NCBI RefSeq assembly: GCF_001658005.1
Contig: NZ_CP015986.1
Location: 2,109,501-2,173,500 of the forward strand
From: Sphingobium sp. EP60837
Lineage (GTDB): Bacteria > Pseudomonadota > Alphaproteobacteria > Sphingomonadales > Sphingomonadaceae
Length of the DNA: 64,000 nt
Direction: 5' to 3'
The translations under genes and the position numbers were made by a program. The notes beneath the pieces are model-generated. The model did no database searches. It was not told the DNA's origin and saw nothing but the letters and a program-made list of their open reading frames with translations. Shown here piece after piece: positions 37,490 through 46,642 of this stretch; position 1 is the first letter of the stretch, and every line of letters starts with the position of its first letter.

Positions 37490-38731
37490 ATGTTCACCCA
37501 AATTACGCGATGCAGGATCTGCGGCAACTCTCATCTCGAGCGCGTGCTGGATCTTGGTGAGCAGGCGCTGACCGGCGTCTTTCCTCGCAGCAGGGAACAG
37601 AAGGTCGGAAGCGGTCCCCTGCGACTCGTTAAATGCGTTGGCGACGTTAAGAGCGCCTGTGGCCTGCTCCAGCTTGAGCATAGCTATGCTCTCAGTGAGA
37701 TGTACGGCGAAAATTACGGCTACCGTTCAGGCCTGAACGCCAGCATGGTTGCTCACCTTAACAGCAAAGTGGAGCGGATTTCGCGCCAGGTGTCACTTGA
37801 GCCAGGTGATCTGGTTATCGACATCGGAAGCAACGATGCGACCACCCTCAAGGCCTATACCCAAGCCGGGTTGCAACTGGCTGGGGTAGATCCGACAGGC
37901 TCCAAATTCCGGGAATATTATCCGCCACATGTCGAGTTGATCCCTGATTTCTTTTCGGCCGAACTTATCCGGGCGCGATTTGGCGCCCAGAAGGCCAAGG
38001 TGGTGACGTCGTTTTCGATGTTCTACGATCTTGAGGCGCCGATGTTGTTCATGGCCGAGGTCGGCGAAATCCTCGCCGATGATGGGATCTGGGTATTTGA
38101 GCAGAGCTATATGCCGAGCATGCTGGCGACTAATTCCTTCGACACGGTCTGTCATGAGCATCTCGAATTCTATGCGCTCAGACAGATCCAGTGGATGGCA
38201 GAGCGTACGGGGCTGAAGATCGATGATGTCGAGTTCAACGATGTGAACGGAGGCAGCTTCTCCGTCACGGTGCGCAAATCTCTCAAAGAAGAACCGCAGA
38301 ATGGCCTTGTAACCCGTATACTCCACGATGAGGCCGCAGCTGGCTTGGACGGCTTGGCTCCATTCTGCGCATTTGAGGATCGGGTCGAACGCGCCCGCGA
38401 GACGGTCAGCGCGTTTGTTGCCGATGCTCGAGCAGAAGGTAGGAGCGTCGCAGGTCTTGGCGCCTCGACGAAAGGAAATGTGCTCCTGCAATATTGCGGG
38501 TTCACTGCTCATGATATTTTCGCCGTTGGCGAAGTGAACTCCGATAAATTTGGCTCCTTCACCCCGGGCTCACTCATCCCAATCCTTTCCGAGCAGAAGT
38601 TGCTGGAGCAGAGCCCTGATTATCTGCTGGTTCTGCCGTGGCATTTCAGAAGCTTTTTTGAGCAGTCCCCCGCATTCGCCGGGCGCATCTTGGTATTCCC
38701 GCTTCCGGAATTCTCGACCGTTGAACGGTAG
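37490..38731 (+). CDS. NDP-sugar C-methyltransferase (TylCIII/NovU type)
   Basis: A 413-residue SAM-dependent enzyme with an N-terminal zinc-binding Methyltransf_13 domain (CRICGNSHLERVLDLGEQAL), a class I SAM domain (VIDIGSNDATTLKAYTQAGL, then GVDPTGSKFREYYPP) and a C-terminal Methyltransf_14 domain (VAGLGASTKGNVLLQYCGF). This three-part layout is that of C-methyltransferases making branched deoxysugars on 4-keto intermediates. The neighbouring Gmd-type enzymes would supply the 4-keto-6-deoxy sugar. The methylated carbon (often C3) is not known here. Confidence 0.82.
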   Translation: MFTQITRCRICGNSHLERVLDLGEQALTGVFPRSREQKVGSGPLRLVKCVGDVKSACGLLQLEHSYALSEMYGENYGYRSGLNASMVAHLNSKVERISRQVSLEPGDLVIDIGSNDATTLKAYTQAGLQLAGVDPTGSKFREYYPPHVELIPDFFSAELIRARFGAQKAKVVTSFSMFYDLEAPMLFMAEVGEILADDGIWVFEQSYMPSMLATNSFDTVCHEHLEFYALRQIQWMAERTGLKIDDVEFNDVNGGSFSVTVRKSLKEEPQNGLVTRILHDEAAAGLDGLAPFCAFEDRVERARETVSAFVADARAEGRSVAGLGASTKGNVLLQYCGFTAHDIFAVGEVNSDKFGSFTPGSLIPILSEQKLLEQSPDYLLVLPWHFRSFFEQSPAFAGRILVFPLPEFSTVER

Positions 38732-38906
38732 CTCAATCGCTCAATAGGACGATTTAAAGGCTGACAGACCGCGTTCATCACCGCTGCTTGAGAAGGTCCC
38801 CTACGATCGTTTGAGCCTAACCATCCATTAACCATTTCTTTCGATCTATCATTCATTATGATGCTGAACGCTAGCAACTTGCGTTCGTCGGGACAGGGGT
38901 GCTGAA

Positions 38907-40208
38907 ATGGGGGATGTAGGATCAGTTCTCGGGGCGGCCCATCGCCCCTTTTCGGCCGGGCATCAGCCGACGGAGCAGGGCTGCGATCCAGAGGTCGAAC
39001 TGTCGATCGTCATTCCGTGCCTGAACGAGCGCGAGAGCCTTCCGCACTGTATCGCACAAGCCTCGCGCGCAATTAGCTGTCTGGCGGATCTTCACGGGCT
39101 GGTCGGCGAAATCCTGGTTGCTGACAATGGTTCGACCGATGGCAGCCAAGCTCTGGCGGAAGCCATGGGCGCTCGCGTTGTGCCCGTGGTGCGCCGTGGC
39201 TACGGCGCAGCACTCATCGCCGGTTGTGAAGCCGCTCGAGGACGATATCTGCTGATGGGTGATGCAGATGGTAGCTATGACTTCACAGAAGGAGTCGCCA
39301 TGATCGAGCGACTGCTCGATGGAGCAGATTTGTGCATCGGCTCGCGCTTCAAGGGCGGCATTGCGCCTGGCGCGATGCCGTGGAAGAACCGCTACATCGG
39401 TAACCCCGCTTTGACCGGAACTCTCAATCTGCTCTTCGGTACAAAGATCGGCGACGCCCACTGCGGATTGCGCGCGATCAGTAAGGAAGCATTTCAGAAA
39501 TGCGGATTGACATCCACGGGCATGGAGTTCGCCAGTGAGATGATCATCAAGGCGTCCCTCAAGCAACTTCGTATCGATCAGACGCCTGCAACCCTGTCAC
39601 CCGACTTGCGCAGCCGTGAGCCGCACCTTCGCCCGTGGCGTGACGGCTGGCGACATTTGCGATATTTGCTGATGCTCAAGCCGACCCGCGTATTGGGCTT
39701 GCCCGCCCTGATCGCACTGACGGTGGGTTCCATGTTGTTGGTGGGATCTAGCGCGGAATATTTTCTGCCGGGAACAGTGCCGCAAATTGGTTCCTACTGG
39801 ACTTTGCTTGGTTCCACATTGGTGGCGTCGGGGCACATGGCCTTCATCATGACGTTGATCGGCTGCCTGTGCGGTATCCATGCAGGATACCGGCCATCGA
39901 GGTTGTTCACTCGACTGATCACCCGGTTCACCAACCTCGAAGGCATGTTGCTGGTCGGGTTCGCTCTCATAGCTGCTGGGCTGATGATATTGATCTCCGT
40001 CGCGGTCGGATGGGTCCAGCGAGATTTCCAGTCAGCCAATTCCATTCTCCCCCCCGTCCTGGGAGCCCTGGCGATTACGCTGGGCCTCCAGACTGCGTTA
40101 GGCGGCTTCGTCCTTGCTATCGTCGGCGGGAATGAGGCGCATTTCTTTCGAGATTTCCTGAACGGAAGCGCCAAATCTGCGCGCGATGGCCATGACACCT
40201 TGGCTTAG
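38907..40208 (+). CDS. GT2 glycosyltransferase with C-terminal membrane domain (DPM1-like)
   Basis: A 433-residue protein. The GT-A domain (about 30-250) resembles polyprenol-phosphate mannose synthase: LSIVIPCLNERESLPHCIAQ, ILVADNGSTDGSQALAEAMG, RYLLMGDADGSYDF and GSRFKGGIAPGAMPWKNRYI. Four C-terminal membrane helices follow (about residues 265-420). It likely loads a sugar onto undecaprenyl phosphate for use by a GT-C enzyme on the periplasmic side. Its end overlaps the next glycosyltransferase by 23 bases. Confidence 0.82.
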   Translation: MGDVGSVLGAAHRPFSAGHQPTEQGCDPEVELSIVIPCLNERESLPHCIAQASRAISCLADLHGLVGEILVADNGSTDGSQALAEAMGARVVPVVRRGYGAALIAGCEAARGRYLLMGDADGSYDFTEGVAMIERLLDGADLCIGSRFKGGIAPGAMPWKNRYIGNPALTGTLNLLFGTKIGDAHCGLRAISKEAFQKCGLTSTGMEFASEMIIKASLKQLRIDQTPATLSPDLRSREPHLRPWRDGWRHLRYLLMLKPTRVLGLPALIALTVGSMLLVGSSAEYFLPGTVPQIGSYWTLLGSTLVASGHMAFIMTLIGCLCGIHAGYRPSRLFTRLITRFTNLEGMLLVGFALIAAGLMILISVAVGWVQRDFQSANSILPPVLGALAITLGLQTALGGFVLAIVGGNEAHFFRDFLNGSAKSARDGHDTLA

Positions 40209-41136
40209 CGTCATCATTCCCGTCCACATGGGCGCACAATTTCTGCCCATGACGCTGGCCAGTGCGGCGGCCGAGGATCCCACTGGTGTCGAATTCCGCA
40301 TCTATAATTCGGGCGACGATAATGGGGCTGCGCGGCGCGCTGCTGCCCCCTTTTTCTGCCGTATGAACATCATATGGGAAGATGTACCAGATCTCCTGCC
40401 GTGGACTTCCAAGACCAACAAGGGCGTGCACGACGCAGGCGCCCCTCATGTGGTCATGCTCCATCAGGATGACCTGTGGCTACCTGGTCATTTGGATGCC
40501 GTTCGGACCGCGCTGCAGTCCTGGCCTGACGCAGTCATGTCGATTGGGGCCTCGCGCTTCGTCGCGGCCGAGGGTCGCCTGCTGGGGCACTGGCGGCTAC
40601 CTTTTGCTGCCGGCCTCCACGAGGGGGCGGCACTGCGAGATATTTTGCTGGTACAGAACAATATCGCGATCCCGAGCCCGGTCATTCGGCGTGAGGCTTG
40701 GCTCGCAATCGGCGGAATGGAGGAAGCCCTCTGGTTTACAGCGGATTGGGATCTCTATCTGAAGATCATGAAGTTAGGGAGAGTTGGGGTTCGAAATGCC
40801 GTTACCACAGGGTTTCGGATCCATGGAGGGTCGCTGACAATAAAGGGCAGCCGTGATCCAGCCGCTTTTCTAGGCCAATTTAGAGTAGTGTTGAACAATC
40901 ACGCTGATGCTTTCGAGCAGCTCTCTTTGGCTAACAAGAACAAGGTGTGTGCATCCATCGCTGTGAATTGTGCGCTGGCCGCTGCCTCTTGTGGCGATTT
41001 CTCGGGGCTGCTGCCTGCGCTCATTAAAGTTGTGAAGCTGGGTCCAGTTGGTGCAGCTAGCTACCTTCACAAATCACGGATTCTTGACCGCCTGCGCCCG
41101 CGGCTCGACCTCGCTCGGAGACTCATGAAGGCGTGA
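40186..41136 (+). CDS. Family 2 glycosyltransferase
   Basis: A 316-residue GT-A protein: it opens WLSVIIPVHMGAQFLPMTLA, the DxD-like site is MLHQDDLWLPGHLDAVRTAL, and the acceptor part includes NIAIPSPVIRREAWLAIGGM and WFTADWDLYLKIMKLGRVGV. It is cytoplasmic. The start overlaps the previous gene, so translation is coupled; ATG 40192 is also possible. Its sugar is unknown. Confidence 0.8.
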   Translation: MAMTPWLSVIIPVHMGAQFLPMTLASAAAEDPTGVEFRIYNSGDDNGAARRAAAPFFCRMNIIWEDVPDLLPWTSKTNKGVHDAGAPHVVMLHQDDLWLPGHLDAVRTALQSWPDAVMSIGASRFVAAEGRLLGHWRLPFAAGLHEGAALRDILLVQNNIAIPSPVIRREAWLAIGGMEEALWFTADWDLYLKIMKLGRVGVRNAVTTGFRIHGGSLTIKGSRDPAAFLGQFRVVLNNHADAFEQLSLANKNKVCASIAVNCALAAASCGDFSGLLPALIKVVKLGPVGAASYLHKSRILDRLRPRLDLARRLMKA

Positions 41137-41210
41137 TGATGGCCGCAGCGGGACCTCTTTTATCGCTCGTCTGATGATGACCTTGACCATAGGAACCAGT
41201 CCCCGAACGA

Positions 41211-42989
41211 TCACGAGATCAATCTAATCTTGCATCCCGCCTTGATGAACGGCGCTTTGATTTCATATAGATTCATGCTGGCTAGACGCTCGGGCTTGTT
41301 ACCAAAATAGGACCATGTTGGAGCGTAGAAGGCATCCGTCCCGAACGCTATTGTCCCCCCGGCCTTGCATATACGCCGGGCGAGCGGATGTGCATCTTCA
41401 ATGTCTTCAAATCCAAGTCGGAGTGGCCGATTGGAAAGGTCAGGGCGGTTGAGCACAAGGTCGTGCGTCAACGGGCCATCAGTCGCCTTGATGAGGAAGT
41501 AGTCCGCGCCGCTTTGCTTGATTTTTTCACTCATCAGCGCGAACGGGGCATAACGGGCATGTGCCATCCATGCCTGAGCCGGCAAAAGGATCAATAAGCT
41601 GGCCGCGGAGGCTCGGAGCATGATCGGCCGCAACTCCTCATGGCGGATCACCAGTGTCTGCCAGCCAAACAGCGCCAGCAGCACTGCATTTCCAAGGACT
41701 CCATGAAGATATCGATAGCCAAAACCTATTCCCTGGTAGGGTAGAATGACGGCGATCACCACAATGGGCAGCAGGAAACTAGCTGCCAAGGCAGCAGCGA
41801 GCCGATTCTGGCGCACAGCGCGAATGCCGACCGTCATCAAAGGAATAAGGAAAAGATGCTGCCACGTGCAGAACCGCAATATGTTCGCCGCTGTTAGCGT
41901 CGGATTGGCTATCGACAGGGAAAACACCTGAGCAATTCTGGACAGATAATCTGTCCCAGCAGCAGCTGTTATCGATGCAGGACCTGCTACGAGGCTATGG
42001 ATGAAGATCGGCCAGGAGAGCCAGAAAATACCTATGACGCCATAGCTGAGCGCAAAAATGGCAAACCTTTGCCATCGGCGCTCAAACAGAGGCAGTAACA
42101 GAAAAGGCGCTACAAACATGGGGTGGAACAGCGGCTGATGCAGCCCTGTTGCTATGAACCCCACCAGGATCGCTAATCCGTCGCACGGACGACGATCAGC
42201 TAAAAAGAGCCGCAACCAGAGAAGGTTGAAGAACAGATGGGCAGGCATGGCATAGGCCGTCATACCTGTAATCACGAATTGGCCGGATCCGAGCAGAAGC
42301 AGCACGGCGATGGTGGGCACCTCCCGGTCTGCTGGCCAGATGCGTTGAGCGATGCTCCAGATTAGCAGCAGCGAACCGGCCGTCAGCAAAGGTCCGGTGA
42401 GCGCGGGGTCGGCGATGCTGCCGACGACCGCCCGCAGCGCTGCATTGAAGGGGAGATATGCCGAAACCCAAGCGGCCGGGTTCCCGACCGGAAGCATGAA
42501 TTCCAAGTTTAGAGCTGATGCATCCTTTTGCCATTCAGCAGCCAGTGGCCAGGCAAAGCGGCCATGCGAGAATATCGCAGCATCGAAATTCGCCATCTGC
42601 TCATCGCGGCTAAGATCATAGTCCATGAGGAGAAGGCGGTGCCCGATATAGCACAAGATCACCAGCGCAAGGGCTATAAGTAAGGTATGCGCGTCACGAA
42701 GCTGCCATTCCCTCGGCATGGGACGGGCTGAGATAAAAAGCGGAACGGACAGAAACAAGAACGCTTCAAGCAACCAGAGATCCTGCTGTACCAATAGCTT
42801 TGTTGTCACCCAGAAAAGCCGAACTTGAGGGATGAATAAAGCGATGGCGAAAAGTACAACCATCGCCATCAGGCACTGGACAGCGATCCGCAGGAGCAAT
42901 TGGGGAGCCGCTTGCTGTTGCGGTTCAATTGGCGCTTTTGTGTCGCTGATCGTAAGACTCTTATCGATCCATAAGCGGATGTTGCGCAT
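41211..42989 (-). CDS. Large GT-C-like integral membrane protein
   Basis: A 592-residue protein with 11-13 predicted membrane segments (AVQCLMAMVVLFAIALFIP at the start; LLIALALVILCYIGHRLLLM). A periplasmic loop after the third helix carries MDYDLSRDEQMANFDAAIF, an acidic motif in the place where GT-C/PMT enzymes hold their catalytic Asp. It probably transfers a sugar from a polyprenyl phosphate donor in the periplasm. It lies on the opposite strand to its neighbours, convergent with the GT2 gene at 40186. Confidence 0.65.
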   Translation of the reverse strand: MRNIRLWIDKSLTISDTKAPIEPQQQAAPQLLLRIAVQCLMAMVVLFAIALFIPQVRLFWVTTKLLVQQDLWLLEAFLFLSVPLFISARPMPREWQLRDAHTLLIALALVILCYIGHRLLLMDYDLSRDEQMANFDAAIFSHGRFAWPLAAEWQKDASALNLEFMLPVGNPAAWVSAYLPFNAALRAVVGSIADPALTGPLLTAGSLLLIWSIAQRIWPADREVPTIAVLLLLGSGQFVITGMTAYAMPAHLFFNLLWLRLFLADRRPCDGLAILVGFIATGLHQPLFHPMFVAPFLLLPLFERRWQRFAIFALSYGVIGIFWLSWPIFIHSLVAGPASITAAAGTDYLSRIAQVFSLSIANPTLTAANILRFCTWQHLFLIPLMTVGIRAVRQNRLAAALAASFLLPIVVIAVILPYQGIGFGYRYLHGVLGNAVLLALFGWQTLVIRHEELRPIMLRASAASLLILLPAQAWMAHARYAPFALMSEKIKQSGADYFLIKATDGPLTHDLVLNRPDLSNRPLRLGFEDIEDAHPLARRICKAGGTIAFGTDAFYAPTWSYFGNKPERLASMNLYEIKAPFIKAGCKIRLIS

Positions 42990-43150
42990 CTCTAAAGGCC
43001 TCGGTTTCTTGCGTCGTTCCGCTTAATATCTCGCGTAAATTAAGTATATGCCAAAGCGCTCTAAACCGTGCTGATCTCTCTCTTGTCCGAGTTAGAGGCT
43101 GATGCGACATCGACGCACGCGTCAGAGTCAATCTCGCCGGGGTCGTAAGT

Positions 43151-43171
43151 CATGTCATTTACCCTGACATG
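43151..43171. repeat. Inverted repeat CATGTCA-N7-TGACATG
   Basis: A perfect 7-bp inverted repeat with a 7-base centre lies in the 279-base divergent intergenic region between two membrane-protein genes (42989 and 43269). It is operator-like; no regulator is known. Confidence 0.4.
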
Positions 43172-43268
43172 CTGAGAGGTTAGAGCGGAGGACCAACTCG
43201 GGGGCATACTTTCTTTATCAAACGCTGCTCACCTGTGGACTCTAGCGCACAGTCTTAGGGCCTGAAAA

Positions 43269-44837
43269 ATGCAAGAAATACCTATGATTGAAGGTGCTAG
43301 GTTATTCCCCGGTGCCGACCACAAGATAGCAAAAAATCGGCGCTTCGGTCCCGTCGCCCCGGGCTGGATTTGGGCGGTTCTTATCGCCTGGCTTGCTGGC
43401 AGCCAGATGCTGCTCTGGCGATTTCTCAATGTCGCGCCTCTTTGGGTCTATGCAGTCGGTGGCATGGTCGTTGTCTTCCTTTGCTTGTTCACGGTCAAAA
43501 TCACAAGGGATAGCCGCGGTGTTGGGCTGAGCACCTTGCTGACCTGTTTCCTGGTTGCGCTAGGCTTGCTGCTCCTGAGCGGCGAAGGCCGGTTCTTCTA
43601 TGCCAATGTGGATTGGCAGGTGCGCTTTGCCGTGCTGCGGGACATGGGGATCAATCCTTGGCCCTTCGTCTATACGGCGCGCGCCGAGCCTGACCTGCTG
43701 CGCGCGCCGATAGGCATGTTCCTGGTGCCCGCGCTGGTCTTCAAGGTCCTTGGCGCGAGGGCGGCAGACGTGGCGCTGCTGCTGCAGAATGTGACGCTGA
43801 TCGCGCTCCTGCTCGCCCTCGGCAGCCAGCTGTTCGCCGATCGGCGCTCGCGCTTGATCGGCCTCACCATCTTTATCCTGTTCTCCGGCATGGATGCGAT
43901 CGGCGACCTTCTGATGCAAGGAACGCTCACCGGTCATCTGGAAGACTGGGCCGAAATCCAATATTCCTCGACAATCACCCTGCTGTTCTGGGTGCCGCAA
44001 CATGCGATTGCCGGCTGGCTGGGCGCTGTCGGCTATATGCTATGGCGCGAGGGCCGTGTCCCTCTCGCCCCTTGGCTGGCAGTGCTCCCACTGACGGCAC
44101 TCTGGTCGCCCTTGGGATTGATGGGAGCGATGCCTTTCGCGGCCTTGGCAGGATTGCGGACGCTGATCTCGCGTTCCCTTCTTTTGCGCGACCTTCTAGC
44201 TCCCGCAGCTTCCCTTCTCCTTTGCGTTCCGTCGCTCATCTATCTGGCCGCCGGATCGGATGATGTTGGCTTTCATTGGCAGCCGATCCCTTTCGTCCAA
44301 TGGCTGCTGTTCCAATCCTTCGAGACGCTGCCTTACCTGATACCTCTGGCGATCGCAGAACGATCGACGCGGTTCGGACGGGACAGCCTGTGGCTGGCCT
44401 TCGCCTGGCTGATGCTTATTCCCTTCGTGCAGATCGGCTGGTCGACCGATTTCATGATGCGCGGTTCGATCACGGGGCTGGCTGTGCTCGCGGCGATGGT
44501 CAGCGACCATGTGGTGCAACGGGGCGAGAGACGGCGCTGGCTCATGGTGGTGCTTGCCATCGGCAGCCTGACCGGCCTTGCTGAAATCCGCCGTGCCTTG
44601 GTCTATCCCGCAGCACCTGAAGTGCGCTGCAGTTTCTTCAAGGCTTGGGACCAGACCTTCGCAGCCTTTCCCAAAGGATCCTATCTTGCCCCTCTCGACA
44701 AGGTTCCGGCACTCATCCGCCCTGTTGATCCCGCCCCTGCCGATGCACACGAGCCGGCGCGTTGTTGGGATGGCTCCTGGAAACTGCCCTATGACCCGCG
44801 CAATGCCCTGTCAGACAGAGAGGATGGCGTAAAGTGA
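43269..44837 (+). CDS. GT-C-like integral membrane protein
   Basis: A 522-residue protein with about ten membrane segments (IWAVLIAWLAGSQMLLWRFL, then LTCFLVALGLLLLSGEGRFF). A periplasmic loop reads YANVDWQVRFAVLRDMGINP, in the position of the GT-C catalytic loop. A soluble C-terminal tail ends with LPYDPRNALSDREDG. It resembles hypothetical membrane glycosyltransferases of exopolysaccharide loci; no exact family. Its 3' end overlaps the convergent methyltransferase gene by 27 bases. Confidence 0.6.
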   Translation: MQEIPMIEGARLFPGADHKIAKNRRFGPVAPGWIWAVLIAWLAGSQMLLWRFLNVAPLWVYAVGGMVVVFLCLFTVKITRDSRGVGLSTLLTCFLVALGLLLLSGEGRFFYANVDWQVRFAVLRDMGINPWPFVYTARAEPDLLRAPIGMFLVPALVFKVLGARAADVALLLQNVTLIALLLALGSQLFADRRSRLIGLTIFILFSGMDAIGDLLMQGTLTGHLEDWAEIQYSSTITLLFWVPQHAIAGWLGAVGYMLWREGRVPLAPWLAVLPLTALWSPLGLMGAMPFAALAGLRTLISRSLLLRDLLAPAASLLLCVPSLIYLAAGSDDVGFHWQPIPFVQWLLFQSFETLPYLIPLAIAERSTRFGRDSLWLAFAWLMLIPFVQIGWSTDFMMRGSITGLAVLAAMVSDHVVQRGERRRWLMVVLAIGSLTGLAEIRRALVYPAAPEVRCSFFKAWDQTFAAFPKGSYLAPLDKVPALIRPVDPAPADAHEPARCWDGSWKLPYDPRNALSDREDGVK

Positions 44838-45536
44838 CAGGCCCCTGGGAAAGGGAACGCGACCGAGCAGGTGTCGCTCCGCTGCAAAGATACGCTGAAG
44901 CGCGGCATTGAGGAGCGGCGCGGGGCGCGCGTCTAGCGGTGTGTCACGCCGCAGCAGTTGGTGGGCGAAGCGCTGCGCCACCGCGAGCGGGAAGAGCAGG
45001 CTGTTGAAATAGCCTGAGACTTCGACTTTCAATCCTGCTTCACGGACAACGTCGAGCAGACCCTCATGCGTATAGCGGCGCTTATGGTGATGCAGCACGT
45101 CGTGATCCGACCAGAGCCAAGGCGCTGCGGGCACGGTCAGCAGCAGCCGTCCGTTGGACGCCAGCCGCGCGCCCAAGGCGCGAAGTGCAGCTTCATCTTC
45201 CTCGACATGTTCAAGCACGTCTAGCAGCGCGATCATATCGTAGCGGGTTTCGCCAAAGCCGATCGCGTCGGGCAAGGCGCCTTCCTCCACACGGCACAGA
45301 TCGCGCGCACTCGCCAAGGCGCGTGCATCCTCGTCATATTCCATGGCGTCTAGCGCCCCATATTGCGCGAGCAGGGCGAGGTTGCCGCCGGTGCCGCAGC
45401 CCGCCTCGAGGATGCGAGCATCGGATGGCAGTGGAACATGGGCGCGGACCAGGCTGTCAATGATGGCGCGGCGAGCGACAAACCACCAATGATCCTGCTC
45501 TTGCGCGCTCATGCTCGCATAGGCTGATCGATCCAT
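44811..45536 (-). CDS. Class I SAM-dependent methyltransferase
   Basis: A 241-residue enzyme with SAM motif I ILEAGCGTGGNLALLAQYG, motif II DAMEYDEDARALASARDLC and the post-motif DMIALLDVLEHVEEDEAALR; HHHKRRYTHEGLLDVV is typical of the UbiG-like methyltransferases next to polyprenyl glycosyltransferases. I used ATG 45536 (MDRSAYASM), preceded by AGGAC. It overlaps the end of the GT2 gene upstream by 28 bases. It may methylate a sugar or its carrier. Confidence 0.78.
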   Translation of the reverse strand: MDRSAYASMSAQEQDHWWFVARRAIIDSLVRAHVPLPSDARILEAGCGTGGNLALLAQYGALDAMEYDEDARALASARDLCRVEEGALPDAIGFGETRYDMIALLDVLEHVEEDEAALRALGARLASNGRLLLTVPAAPWLWSDHDVLHHHKRRYTHEGLLDVVREAGLKVEVSGYFNSLLFPLAVAQRFAHQLLRRDTPLDARPAPLLNAALQRIFAAERHLLGRVPFPRGLSLYAILSV

Positions 45537-46525
45537 TCGTCCTGTTCCTCGCAATGGGGTTGGTTCACGGACCGTGTTGCCGGTTCGCTTTCCTCAGCCA
45601 CCACATAAAGCGGCCGATCGCGCACTTCCTGCGCGACGCGGCCCAGATATTCGCCAATGATGCCAAGACTCATAAGATTAAGGCCGCCCAGCATCAGCAC
45701 CGCGACCATGATAGAGGCATAGCCGGGCGTATCCACCCCGGTCAGCAGCGTATGCAGCACTAGGAACGCGGCATAGGCAAAGGCCATGACGGCGATGCCG
45801 CCGCCAATATACGACCATATGCGCAGCGGCATCGTGGTGGATGCGGTAATTCCGTCGATCGCAAGCCCCCAGAGCTTGCCGACCCGCCATTTGCTGATTC
45901 CGGCCTCACGCGGGGCACGTTCATAATCGATGGTGGCGACGCGGAAACCAATCCAGGAGAAGAGGCCTTTTGTGAAGCGCGCCTGCTCGCCGAGCTGCTT
46001 GATCACGTCCACTGCCTGGCGATCCAGCAGCCGGAAGTCGCCGACATTCTCCGGAATGGGATGATCGGAAAGGCGGTTGATCAGACGATAGAAGCGGTGT
46101 GCGCTCCAGCGCTTGAACCAGTCGTCGCTCGACCGGTCAGCGCGCCGCGCATTGACCACCTTCGCTCCCGCCAGCCAGTGGCGCACCATCGAGATGATGA
46201 CCTCCGGCGGGTCCTGGAGATCGACGTCGATCGGAACGACGGCGTCCCCTCTTGCCCGATCAATACCGGCCGCAAGCGCTGCTTCCTTGCCGAAGTTGCG
46301 TGACAGGGTGACCAAACGAATGTCGGGGCTCAGACGAGCAAGGATTGTCAATATGTCGCCGGTGCGATCCGTGCTGCCGTCATCAACGAAGAGAAATTCT
46401 GCGCGGGCGTCAGGGCCGATCAGGTCGAGCGCCTGAGCGACCGCAGGACGCGCTGCGTCCAGGAAAAGCGAGATGCTTTCCTGTTCGTTGAACACCGGAA
46501 CGATGATCGACAGCGAAATGCGCAT
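45509..46525 (-). CDS. Polyprenyl-phosphate glycosyltransferase (GtrB/ArnC type)
   Basis: A 338-residue protein of the bactoprenol glucosyltransferase type: LSIIVPVFNEQESISLFLDA, LFVDDGSTDRTGDILTILAR, TLSRNFGKEAALAAGIDRAR and VPIDVDLQDPPEVIISMVR, then two C-terminal membrane helices (SYIGGGIAVMAFAYAAFLVL and a second around IMVAVLMLGGLNLMSLGIIG). It attaches a hexose to undecaprenyl phosphate. The start is ATG 46525; the open frame upstream lacks homology. It is divergent from the membrane protein gene at 46643. Confidence 0.88.
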   Translation of the reverse strand: MRISLSIIVPVFNEQESISLFLDAARPAVAQALDLIGPDARAEFLFVDDGSTDRTGDILTILARLSPDIRLVTLSRNFGKEAALAAGIDRARGDAVVPIDVDLQDPPEVIISMVRHWLAGAKVVNARRADRSSDDWFKRWSAHRFYRLINRLSDHPIPENVGDFRLLDRQAVDVIKQLGEQARFTKGLFSWIGFRVATIDYERAPREAGISKWRVGKLWGLAIDGITASTTMPLRIWSYIGGGIAVMAFAYAAFLVLHTLLTGVDTPGYASIMVAVLMLGGLNLMSLGIIGEYLGRVAQEVRDRPLYVVAEESEPATRSVNQPHCEEQDEWIDQPMRA

Positions 46526-46642
46526 GGGTCTTGGCCTGGTCCACCCGGGATTAGACCTTAGGCTATCGGCCAGAATGGTTAATGGAAGATGAGGGGAGGC
46601 GAGGTTAAAGGCAAAATTTACCATGGGCTGGCATGAGGAGTT

